From positions 12,666 to 76,665 of the forward strand of contig JAEOUN010000051.1 in NCBI GenBank assembly GCA_016839245.1: 64,000 nt of DNA, given 5' to 3'. The translations under genes and the position numbers were made by a program. The notes under the pieces are model-generated. The model was not told where the DNA came from. It saw only the letters and a program-made list of their open reading frames with translations, and searched no databases. Below, piece by piece: positions 6,914 through 15,476 of this stretch (position 1 is the first letter of the stretch; each line of letters starts with the position of its first letter). This stretch comes from Candidatus Thorarchaeota archaeon (GTDB lineage Archaea; Asgardarchaeota; Thorarchaeia; Thorarchaeales; Thorarchaeaceae).

Positions 6914-8254
6914 TTGACTGAGCTAGAATCGCTTCAGGTGGATTCGGAAAATCAGAAGCAAATTGGTTTTAAAACAATACTTGCGCATCGTGACTATGCC
7001 CGTCTTTGGTCCGGTCAATTAGTCTCAAATATTGGTACCGCAATTTCGTCTTTAGCTCTTATGTTCTATGCCTATGGTTTGACTGGGTCTCCAATGGCAA
7101 TGGCAATTCTAGCGATGGTTGAAACAGTCCCAGTTGTATTATTCGCTGGTTTTGTTGGTGTCTACGTCGATCAATGGAATCGCAAGAATATCATGGTCGT
7201 TTCTGATATTGTTAGAGCTATTGCTATCCTTCTAACTCCTCTTACAATCTATTTTCCAAAATTTCTCCCCACTATCTATTGGGTTTATTTGCTTACGTTT
7301 ATCTTTGCCATAGCAAATGCATGGTTCTTTCCAGCGAGGAGTGCATCAATTCCCAATCTTGTTGAAGATGATGAATTAGTAGCTGCAAACTCTCTCTCTC
7401 AAATGACTTTTCAAGTCGTTCAGTTAGTTGTTCCTCCTGTTGGAGGTATCTTGGTTGAGCTCCTTGCACCTGATTATTTTCTCGCTTTTGCAATTACATC
7501 TTCTACATTCATCTTCTCAGCTATTGCGCTTAGAGGAATCCGTACTAATCTAATTCCAAAGCATGATAGAACCAATACAGAGCCTCTTCGAAGACAGATA
7601 ATCGAGGGTGGTAAATTCGTTGCTGGGAATGCAATTCTATCATTTCTCTTCGTCTTTGCAATGTTGATTGCAATGTCATCAGGAATTTTAAACGCACTCC
7701 TCATGCCATACTTTGAGGGTGAACTTGCATTAGGATCAACACAGATTGGACTTGTCTTAAGTGCAGGAGCAGCTTCTGGTGCAATAAGTGCAATCTACTT
7801 TAGTAAAAAGAAAGCAATTGGTAAACCATTGTATCTAGTCACATCAGCCGCATTTCTGGCTGGCGTTGGAGTCTTTGCCCTTGTCCTCTCATTTGATATG
7901 CTAAGCGTAATGATTTCTTGGGCAATCATAGGTGCTGTCGATGTCATCTTGAATATTCCATTAGCCGTTCTCATGCAAGAACTTGTTGAAGATAAGCTAC
8001 GAGGTCGTGTATTTTCATTACTCAATGTTGCATTTACTTCAGTACAAGTTGTTGGAATGGGGCTAGGTGGATTCTGGGCAGAATCTGTTGCATCAACTAT
8101 TCCGCCATTCATTGGAGCTGCCTCTGCTCTTGTGGCAGTATCACTAGTAGGTTTTATTGTAATAGCAAAGTTGCACCTTCATTCTCGAATACCAAAACCT
8201 ATTGAAGAAACAAAGGACTTGAATGAAGATTCTGAAATCGAAGTTGGTATATAG
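6914..8254 (+). CDS. MFS efflux transporter, DHA3 (macrolide/peptide efflux-like) family
   Basis: 446 residues. The start is TTG at 6914, fixed by SD GGAGGT at 6901-6906 with 7 bases spacing. Seen: an N-terminal cytosolic stretch with LAHRDYARLWSGQLVSNIGT, typical of DHA3/MFS_3 transporters, about 12 hydrophobic helices, and the MFS loop motif GVYVDQWNRKNIMVVSDI after helix 2 (about residue 80). The C-terminus is charged. Family members export macrolides, siderophores and other amphipathic compounds with proton antiport. As last gene of the mini-gene operon it may export the mini-peptides or a processed product, or the mini-genes may control its translation (both inference). It is convergent with the kleisin gene. 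Confidence 0.9.
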   Translation: MTELESLQVDSENQKQIGFKTILAHRDYARLWSGQLVSNIGTAISSLALMFYAYGLTGSPMAMAILAMVETVPVVLFAGFVGVYVDQWNRKNIMVVSDIVRAIAILLTPLTIYFPKFLPTIYWVYLLTFIFAIANAWFFPARSASIPNLVEDDELVAANSLSQMTFQVVQLVVPPVGGILVELLAPDYFLAFAITSSTFIFSAIALRGIRTNLIPKHDRTNTEPLRRQIIEGGKFVAGNAILSFLFVFAMLIAMSSGILNALLMPYFEGELALGSTQIGLVLSAGAASGAISAIYFSKKKAIGKPLYLVTSAAFLAGVGVFALVLSFDMLSVMISWAIIGAVDVILNIPLAVLMQELVEDKLRGRVFSLLNVAFTSVQVVGMGLGGFWAESVASTIPPFIGAASALVAVSLVGFIVIAKLHLHSRIPKPIEETKDLNEDSEIEVGI

Positions 8255-8262
8255 ATAGGCTA

Positions 8263-8922
8263 TCAGGTTGCTTCAGGAGCAATAGGCTTCCATAGCTGAC
8301 GTGTGACTGGATTATACTTCAATCGCCCGCGAGATACAAGGATGATGATGTATAGAAAATTCTTCAGAAAGATTTCGAATTCCTGACTCTCAACAATTTC
8401 ATCAAAAATGACCCTTCCATCAAATGGAATTGCTTCAAGGAATCTCTCAAGGTCCTCCAAAAATACAGCGTCCTCAGTCTGAAGTGAAAATCCATTTGGA
8501 ATTTCACTTATCTTTGGAACCACATCATCTGGATACTCTCTTGACATACTATCAATTAATTGTATCACTCTCTCTAACGAGTTGTCTAATGTGCTATGCT
8601 CAAGATGATTGATGATAACCGGTTGGTTGACTCGAAGAAGTTTAGCGAGTGTCTTTGTTGATTTTCCTTTTAGTTTTGCAACATATATCTCAGGTGATGC
8701 CAAAACACGAGCCAATTCTTGAACACGAGTCACTTTGACACCTAGAATCTCGTTAAGCATCTCATCAATGTCTATCCTACTATCTACATCTGCAACAAGT
8801 TCTTGAAGCTCTTTGTATGAATCTATCAATCGCATTTCCAAAGGATCTATCTCTGCTGAACGTATAGCTTGGACTATCTGAAACACCCTTTCAGCCAAAC
8901 TCATGTTCTTTTTCATTTTCAT
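8263..8922 (-). CDS. scpA: ScpA-like kleisin subunit of the SMC complex
   Basis: 219 residues, ATG at 8922, five bases after the SMC stop codon. Kleisins bridge the head domains of an SMC dimer, and the pair organises chromosomes. Seen: an N-terminal helical region with AEIDPLEMRLIDSYKELQEL, as in ScpA N-termini. A variable middle follows, then a C-terminal winged-helix-like region (about 160-215: IFDEIVESQEFEIFLKNFLY, IILVSRGRLKYN). Similarity is at the fold and motif level, and position directly after smc is the strongest support. Slightly shorter than usual ScpA (240-270). Confidence 0.78.
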   Translation of the reverse strand: MKMKKNMSLAERVFQIVQAIRSAEIDPLEMRLIDSYKELQELVADVDSRIDIDEMLNEILGVKVTRVQELARVLASPEIYVAKLKGKSTKTLAKLLRVNQPVIINHLEHSTLDNSLERVIQLIDSMSREYPDDVVPKISEIPNGFSLQTEDAVFLEDLERFLEAIPFDGRVIFDEIVESQEFEIFLKNFLYIIILVSRGRLKYNPVTRQLWKPIAPEAT

Positions 8923-8927
8923 TATTC

Positions 8928-11900
8928 CTACTGTCCTTTGAATTTCGGACTTTCAATGATTATCGATGGTTCAACACTATTTGGAGATACTACTCCAAGA
9001 ATCTTATCAGCATGTTTGAGAAGGTGGGTGCTTTTTGCTGGTGTCAAGAGAACAAATTGACTCCGTCTGGATGCATCGTGAAGTAATCTACTGACAAGCT
9101 CAGTGTTTGTTGCATCTAGAAATGTATCGACTTCATCAAGAACATATACTGGTGCAGGATTGAATCGCTGCAGTGCCAATATCAGTGCAATAGCAATAAG
9201 TGATCTTTCACCTCCTGATCCTGCACTGATTTCACCAAATCCCTCTGCTTTAATTCTAGATTTGAATTCTACTCCATAATTTCCGTCTCTCAATGCTAGA
9301 TCAAATCTAATACTTCCAGGAAATCGAACAGTCCCTAAAACCTCGTTAACACCTCTCTCAACTTTGTCGAGAATGTCTTTCATACCATTGTGATACTGCT
9401 CCCTGATATTTTTCACTGCTGATTCTGCCTCATCCAATTCTTCCTGAAGTTCAGTGACTCTTTGCAGGAGTTCAGAGAGACGCCCCTTTAGTTGAGTTTC
9501 AGTGTGTGCTACACTCTCAGAGACATCTTGATAATCATCAAGTATATGACGTAATTTGATTAATTCCTCCCGAACCTCATCAAGAGGTCTAACTGTACTC
9601 GGTCTCTCTTGATTCTCTAGTTCTCGCTCAAGATTCTCAAGATCATATTCCATGTTTGTTAATTGTCTCTTTGCTTGAAGGACCTGTAATTTTCTCTCTT
9701 TGACGATGAGGTTTAATTCGACTATTCTTCCACTTAGAGCTCGATTGGCTTCTTTTAATCTTACAAGACTATCTCCAAGATTCTCTTTCTGTATCTTTAT
9801 TGATTCTTGGTTTGCCTTCATATTCTCGATTTTCTCCAATATAATCGACACGGCATTCTTTGATTCTTTAATCTCTGTTCGCAATTCATTCAGACTATTG
9901 GTAAGTACATCTAGATTCTCTGAAACTCTCTTTAGATCAAATCGCTTTAGTTCCTCATCACGCTCAGCCGCGTTTGCTTTATTATCTACTTTAGTTAACT
10001 CTGCTTGAGTGCGTCTCTGTTTGATTCTTAAAGCCGAATCCTGACCTACCAACCTACTCCTCTCTGGTGGTTGTGTATTATCCAGTTTTCTGAGTTCTCT
10101 CTCGGACTTGATTAATTCATCTTGAAGAATTTTGAATTCATTATCTATTGCAGCGAGTCGTTCTTCTTGTTCTGGGATTGTCTGTAGGAGCTTCTTTCGT
10201 CTTTCCCATGTTCCACTCCATCTTGTCATCTGACTTAATATGTCCAGAATCTGTTCACGTTCATTTGTAAGAGATTCAATGTTACTCATCGTATCTGTTA
10301 CATGCTTTCTAGCGATTGTGAGATCCTTATTTGCTCGAGATAAACGTGCTTGGAGCGGTGCAGTGGAGACTAGTCCTGACGATTCTATTCTTGGACTGCT
10401 TACAATTTTTTCATCATCAGGAATTATTACGTGACCGTCCAATGAAACAGCTCTCAAGTTATCTCTTGTTGCTACACGAGCGGCAACTTTTCCTGATTTG
10501 GTAAGTACAAAATCTCCAATAGCTATCCGAAGAAGTGATTGCGTTTTCTCATCAACATTCAATCTGTCCCAAAGCCACCCATCTATCCCCGCTATTGAAC
10601 TTAGCGATGGTCGTTGAATCTGCTCTTTGGATTTTTTAACTAAGATGAGTGGTGAAGGTGCATCAACATTATCCCTTAATTTTTGAAGTATCTGAAAGTC
10701 TGATTCTTCTGTAACAATGAATGCTAGTGCTAAATTATCCAATAGAATCGCTTCCACAGCAGATGCGATTGAATCATCTGCACTAAAGAGCTCGATAATA
10801 GGTCCTACTGCCGATTCGAGCTTGTGTTCGATAATTACCTCCTTCAAAGCTCTCACAGTGTCTGGAATTCGTTTTGATGTTTCAGACATTCTAATTTGGA
10901 GTTCATCAATTTCCTTCTGCAGCTGAGAAACCAGACTGCTCTGGCGAAAACGCTTCTCGTTGAGAGACGCGATTTCCCTTTCAATTTGGCCTTTCCTCAG
11001 AGTAAGTTCCTTTTCATCCACCTTTTCTAATTCAGACCATGTATGAGTCCACTTACTCTCAATTGATTCAAGTTCTGCTTCTTCTATTTGCAGCCTTTCA
11101 CGAACACTTCTCATAAGGAGATCTTTGCCTTCAATCTCAACCTGAAGTGCTTTGTATTTACCATGAGTTTCTGCTCTTTTTGTGTTCCAATCTGCAAAGC
11201 TTTCTAGTTGTTCTCTAATTTCGTTTCTCTCACTTTCTATATCTTCTAATTCTTTCAGCAACTGCCGTTGCATTTCCATGGTTTCTTCTTTTGTTGAAGT
11301 AATTCTTCCAATATCTTCCTTTAGCTTATCCTGTTTCCTGGTTTCAGATTTTATTTCCCGATCCAATTGTTGCAATTCACTTACTTGCTTCTGAGAATCT
11401 CCACGAATTCTTGATAGGTTCCTCTGCTCTTCTTCAATTCTAGCTGATATGCTTCCAATTTCAATCTGAATACTCGCTAGTTGTTTTTCAACATCTTGTG
11501 TTTGCTGTTCGTTCTCATTGATTTGAAATTGAATTTGGTTCTGCTCATCTAGAATTGAAATTAATCCTGTTTCTTTTCCTTCAATCTCTTCCTTGATAGT
11601 CGTAATTCTTTTTGTTATATCATCATAAGATGCCCACTTGAGATTGTATTCCAATACTTTTTCTTTCTCTTGGAGTGCACGTTTTTTCTCTAATCTATCT
11701 AGATCATGTTTTAGAAGCTCGAGTTCTCTCTCAACAGTCTTTGATTCTGTTAATGCAGTAGCTAGTTTTTGCTTACTATAGACTACCTCTGTTTCTTGAA
11801 GTGTTATCCTATCTCGTAGTGTATCAAGTCCAGTACCTTCCTCCACAAGCTTACGGACTTCAAACGGATCCATATCTCGAATTGCATTGATTCTCTCTTG

Positions 11901-12299
11901 AGGTATGAATACTAGTGGATTATCAGTATCCAAGCCAAATGCATCAACAATTTGCCTGTGTTCTGCAGCCTTAACTCTACGACCATCAATATATGCTCTT
12001 GGAATTCCATCACGATCTATTTTTCTCAGAAATTTCCGATTCTGTCCGTTCACTTTAACTATGACTTCTACTTGTGCACTTGAAGCACCGTGTCTAATGA
12101 AATCACTCCACTTGCTGTATCTATTCTCTCGTTGATTTGAGCCCAAGCCGAACTTAAGTGCATGAAAAATAGATGTTTTCCCAGAGCCATTTGGACCTGC
12201 GAGTACAGTCAATCCCCTGTCAAATTTGACTATCCCTGAGTAAAATGATAGGAAATTATCCAACTTCACAGATTCAATATATGGTCTAATATTTTCCAA
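8928..12299 (-). CDS. smc: SMC chromosome-structure ATPase
   Basis: 1123 residues. Seen: Walker A GPNGSGKTS at 35-43; long coiled coils (about 165-470 and 640-970) rich in E/K/R/L heptads; a globular hinge between them (about 480-640, AVGPIIELFSADDSIASAVE); the ABC signature region SAGSGGERS at about 1025-1033; Walker B VYVLDEVD near 1051-1058. The signature lacks the canonical LSGG leucine (GSGGE). The head segment NPLVFIPQERINAIRDMDP resembles the SMC5/6 branch (FLPQDRV) more than bacterial SMC (inference). Upstream is a degenerate AAA+ gene (16-base gap), downstream the kleisin. It acts on DNA as a dimer that entraps or extrudes loops. Confidence 0.96.
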   Translation of the reverse strand: MENIRPYIESVKLDNFLSFYSGIVKFDRGLTVLAGPNGSGKTSIFHALKFGLGSNQRENRYSKWSDFIRHGASSAQVEVIVKVNGQNRKFLRKIDRDGIPRAYIDGRRVKAAEHRQIVDAFGLDTDNPLVFIPQERINAIRDMDPFEVRKLVEEGTGLDTLRDRITLQETEVVYSKQKLATALTESKTVERELELLKHDLDRLEKKRALQEKEKVLEYNLKWASYDDITKRITTIKEEIEGKETGLISILDEQNQIQFQINENEQQTQDVEKQLASIQIEIGSISARIEEEQRNLSRIRGDSQKQVSELQQLDREIKSETRKQDKLKEDIGRITSTKEETMEMQRQLLKELEDIESERNEIREQLESFADWNTKRAETHGKYKALQVEIEGKDLLMRSVRERLQIEEAELESIESKWTHTWSELEKVDEKELTLRKGQIEREIASLNEKRFRQSSLVSQLQKEIDELQIRMSETSKRIPDTVRALKEVIIEHKLESAVGPIIELFSADDSIASAVEAILLDNLALAFIVTEESDFQILQKLRDNVDAPSPLILVKKSKEQIQRPSLSSIAGIDGWLWDRLNVDEKTQSLLRIAIGDFVLTKSGKVAARVATRDNLRAVSLDGHVIIPDDEKIVSSPRIESSGLVSTAPLQARLSRANKDLTIARKHVTDTMSNIESLTNEREQILDILSQMTRWSGTWERRKKLLQTIPEQEERLAAIDNEFKILQDELIKSERELRKLDNTQPPERSRLVGQDSALRIKQRRTQAELTKVDNKANAAERDEELKRFDLKRVSENLDVLTNSLNELRTEIKESKNAVSIILEKIENMKANQESIKIQKENLGDSLVRLKEANRALSGRIVELNLIVKERKLQVLQAKRQLTNMEYDLENLERELENQERPSTVRPLDEVREELIKLRHILDDYQDVSESVAHTETQLKGRLSELLQRVTELQEELDEAESAVKNIREQYHNGMKDILDKVERGVNEVLGTVRFPGSIRFDLALRDGNYGVEFKSRIKAEGFGEISAGSGGERSLIAIALILALQRFNPAPVYVLDEVDTFLDATNTELVSRLLHDASRRSQFVLLTPAKSTHLLKHADKILGVVSPNSVEPSIIIESPKFKGQ

Positions 12300-12314
12300 T
12301 TAATATTCCCCTAG

Positions 12315-13385
12315 TTAGCGTCCCATTATCCTTTGGAGTCTATCACTACTTTTCTTTGCACGGAGAAGTCTAGTAAGACGGTCCTCTGCCGAGCCATTGA
12401 GAAGATATGGATGTCTAGTAAGGAACTCATGGTCTATTTTTGAGAGTGGCATTCCCTCATTCAGGACCTCGATAATCCGCTGAGTATTTGCGTAGTCATC
12501 ACTTACGGCTAAGAGATAGAGTTGATCAAGAAAATCATCCGGGTATTCATGACATAACGATTCCAAATCTGGTTGAGCAGTCCCACTTATTTTTTGAGTT
12601 ATTGATGTCATGTATTGATTATTAGTAAGTGGCAAAACATGGCTAGAATCTATCAATTCCTCAATTTTTTCCTTCGAGATCTGACCAGTTGTTGTTTTCT
12701 CTGTCATGAATAGACTTACTGCAAGTTTCTTAATATCTGTGAATCCCCATCCATCTGTTAATTCAGCCACAGTTGTAGGATCAATATCTTCACGGTCTCT
12801 TAAGACTTGTTCAAATACGCGTATCCTATCTTCCAATGTCGTTATTTCAAATACATAGATTCTATCAAAGAGCTCAAGAGTTTCGTTATCTAGCTCTTGG
12901 GGTCGTGTTGTACTTGCCACAACTAGTACCTCATCTTTGTCCCATGAGGTGCGTCGAAGTTCATCCTGAAGAATGGCTGCTCTTACACTGTTTTTATGAG
13001 CAATTAGCTCGAGATGTTCATTCAGTAAAAGGACTGGTGAGTTTCTCCTTGCGAATTCAAATCCAATGGTGAAGAGATTTTGCTCCTTTATATCATCTCT
13101 AAGCATCTCCTCAAATTTAAAACGAACCATCTTGAGTGGCATCTCTCGACATAGATAGTATGAAAACGCCTCGAAATCCGTCCCAGGAGTGCCAATTAAG
13201 AGCACACTACCTCCGAATTCAAGCCCCGTATCAACTAATGCATTTTTTATGTCATTGTACTTTTTTACCAGTGCCTGAAATTCCATTGCTTTTGTAATAA
13301 CAGAATACTGACTGATTCGACCTGATGGTTGATGTTCAGGCTCAGTTAATGTAACTGCTTCTGCATAGATTTTTTCTTCAGACAA
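12315..13385 (-). CDS. AAA+ fold protein with degenerate nucleotide-binding motifs
   Basis: 356 residues. Seen: a AAA+ layout with VLLIGTPGTDFEAF at about 61-74 where an active protein has GxPGTGKT, so the essential Lys and Thr are replaced by Phe and Glu. The Walker B equivalent is VLLLNE at 118-123 instead of DE. A sensor-1-like VLVVASTTRP and an RFD-like LFDRIYVFEI follow, then the helical lid (SFMTE, KEKIEELIDSS). The ATP site therefore looks dead while the fold is kept. The C-terminal 100 residues (DDFLDQLYLLAVSDD onward) are helical and unassigned. It lies 15 bases upstream of smc, so it may be an adaptor or loader of that complex (inference). Confidence 0.8.
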   Translation of the reverse strand: MSEEKIYAEAVTLTEPEHQPSGRISQYSVITKAMEFQALVKKYNDIKNALVDTGLEFGGSVLLIGTPGTDFEAFSYYLCREMPLKMVRFKFEEMLRDDIKEQNLFTIGFEFARRNSPVLLLNEHLELIAHKNSVRAAILQDELRRTSWDKDEVLVVASTTRPQELDNETLELFDRIYVFEITTLEDRIRVFEQVLRDREDIDPTTVAELTDGWGFTDIKKLAVSLFMTEKTTTGQISKEKIEELIDSSHVLPLTNNQYMTSITQKISGTAQPDLESLCHEYPDDFLDQLYLLAVSDDYANTQRIIEVLNEGMPLSKIDHEFLTRHPYLLNGSAEDRLTRLLRAKKSSDRLQRIMGR

Positions 13386-13755
13386 CTTGCAGCCCCACTT
13401 TTTGGCCCTCGGACTCTCTCATGAAGACATATTACATCTTCGGAGACGGAATAAAATCGCGCCCTTTGTAATTCTATTCCTTATTCTTATAGTTAAACAT
13501 GTATCTATTTTGTTTCAAGTTAATCTCGCATCATTTTGTTCATTTTGTTGGAGGCGAGAATAATCTATTATGATAAAACGATAGAGCTAGATTACTACAC
13601 AGGCAACACTTATTGCATACTATATAGAACATCGCCGAATTCAAGGAATATCGTTAAATTATTGAAAGGAGGTTATTTTAGAAACAAGCAATTCGCGCCG
13701 CTATCTGCGATGTTCATAAGCATTATAGATTAACCAGTTTATAGCCTGTGATATA
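13386..13755. other. Intergenic region between the divergent SMC and MoxR operons
   Basis: 370 bases, very AT-rich. It must contain both operon promoters, but I see no unambiguous TATA/BRE. A TTG-started reading frame at 13536-13733 exists but has unconvincing composition. The motif AAAGGAGG at 13664-13671 is not followed by a usable start. Confidence 0.4.
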
Positions 13756-15465
13756 ATGAGTAATCCTTCAATGACATTACGAGACCTTGTCATTAGTATC
13801 ATTACTACAATAGAGAGTAGAGGTCTCTTTGTTCATTCAACAGACCTAGAAATAAAATACACAACGGGTAGTGGGAAAGATAAACCACAGATTACAAGAC
13901 TTCCTTTAATTGCTGGTGCCTGTGTTCTTAATGCATTAGTACCACGGTCTGCTATGTTAATGGTTGGTGGTCATGGCGGCGGAAAGACAACATTAGCAAA
14001 GTTACTTGGTCGTATGATGACCGGAAAAAGCTTGGAAGAGATTGATGATGGCATCCTTCGAGGTCATCCCCAATTAACTGAAGAAAAGATGGTTGCGACT
14101 CTGCGTCCAGGTCCTCTCATGAAAGAAGGAGTTGAAGTTGTTGTCTGGCGTTCATTCATTACTGGATTTTGGAAGATCATTGATGAAGTAAATAGACTAA
14201 CTCCTTACTCTCAGAATATTCTACTATCTCTGCTAGCAGAAGGTGAGGTGAAGTATTATGATGAAGTGAAGCGGTGTGAAGAGTTCTGCCTTTATGCTAC
14301 ACTCAATCCATCTGATAGTGGTACCTTCGAAATGGGCCCACCTTTTCTTGACCGTTTTGGAATTGCGGTACCAATTACAATGCCAACAGTGAGTGATCTT
14401 GAGTTAATTCTTGCTTCACGAGATGAGCGATTATTTGGATTCGATGAACTATGGCAAGTACCCGCAATTCTTACCGAGGAAAAACTATTGACAATCTGGA
14501 ATCTCGCAGATAAGGTTTCAGTATCACCTGAGGCATCAGAATATATGCGATCACTAGTGCGTGAGTTTGGTGCTTGCATTAGAGCAGATAAGAGTCAGTC
14601 CTCTGGACTTACTGTTGAAACTGGATTATGCGATGGATGTCATTTTAATACAGCAAAAAGCGTCTGCAATAAAGTCATCATTCCTTTGAGTGTCCGAGCA
14701 GTAAAGGATCTTAATCGATATTCAAAAGCGGCTGCGTGGCTTGTTGGTGCTCAAGAAGTAAGTATAGAGGTTGTAAAATCATTGGCTCCTCTTGTTTTCT
14801 GGCACAGGACACGCTTTGTCAGAGATGAACTTGAGAGGTCTCCATTCTATGGGAATGCTTACAATTTCACACAACATCTAGTCGAATTAGCTTCAGCGAG
14901 ATTTGCTCAACGAACTGTGGCATTAGAATTGATTGAGAATCTAAAACATGGCAATGAATCAAAAGACACTCAAGAGCAGCTTAAAGAAATGGCAAAAAGT
15001 GATTTACTTGTAAGACTGGATTATGCGGACCTTGCTAAGGAATTGAAGAAGCCAAAGTATGCTAAAACCGTCCAAGATATTGAACATAGCATCAAGAGTC
15101 AGAATGTCGATAAACTCAGTGAAATTCATAGTGAACTACAACAAAATACTGATTTTCCAAATCGAAGTATGTTATTGAAAGCTGTATCTGAGGCACTTCA
15201 TCGTCTTACATTAACCCAGTTTGAGATTACCTTTGAACAATGGCAGGATTTATGGACTACAATTGGTGTCAGCTACCCAAAATTAACACCAATTCTTAAA
15301 GAAACCCTAAGTGCGCCAAAGAGGAAAGTACTGAGAATTGATGGTCTAACACTTGTAATTTATGTCACTGGCGATTCTCCAGAGTCTTCAGTATTTTTAG
15401 AAATCTCTGGCGGTTCTGAAGCGATTAAACTAAAAAACGAACTTAAGTCACATCTCAGCTCCTAG
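13756..15465 (+). CDS. MoxR-type AAA+ ATPase with cysteine insert
   Basis: 569 residues, ATG at 13756. Seen: Walker A GGHGGGKT at 71-78, Walker B WKIIDEVNRLTPYSQNILL at about 137-155, a sensor-1 region LYATLNPSDSGTFEMGPPFLDRF, and the MoxR-style lid. A four-Cys insert (CIRADK...LCDGCHFNTAKSVC at about 274-305) could bind zinc or an Fe-S cluster. The C-terminal 180 residues are helical and unassigned. MoxR ATPases act as chaperones or activators with VWA-domain partners, and the next gene, 11 bases on, encodes one. It is probably co-transcribed. The client is unknown. Confidence 0.9.
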   Translation: MSNPSMTLRDLVISIITTIESRGLFVHSTDLEIKYTTGSGKDKPQITRLPLIAGACVLNALVPRSAMLMVGGHGGGKTTLAKLLGRMMTGKSLEEIDDGILRGHPQLTEEKMVATLRPGPLMKEGVEVVVWRSFITGFWKIIDEVNRLTPYSQNILLSLLAEGEVKYYDEVKRCEEFCLYATLNPSDSGTFEMGPPFLDRFGIAVPITMPTVSDLELILASRDERLFGFDELWQVPAILTEEKLLTIWNLADKVSVSPEASEYMRSLVREFGACIRADKSQSSGLTVETGLCDGCHFNTAKSVCNKVIIPLSVRAVKDLNRYSKAAAWLVGAQEVSIEVVKSLAPLVFWHRTRFVRDELERSPFYGNAYNFTQHLVELASARFAQRTVALELIENLKHGNESKDTQEQLKEMAKSDLLVRLDYADLAKELKKPKYAKTVQDIEHSIKSQNVDKLSEIHSELQQNTDFPNRSMLLKAVSEALHRLTLTQFEITFEQWQDLWTTIGVSYPKLTPILKETLSAPKRKVLRIDGLTLVIYVTGDSPESSVFLEISGGSEAIKLKNELKSHLSS

Positions 15466-15476
15466 AGGTGTATCCG

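Noticed and set aside
13536..13733. 65-codon TTG-started frame between the SMC and MoxR operons
   Set aside because: No suitably spaced SD ahead of it, Tyr/Ile-rich composition following the AT bias, no motif.
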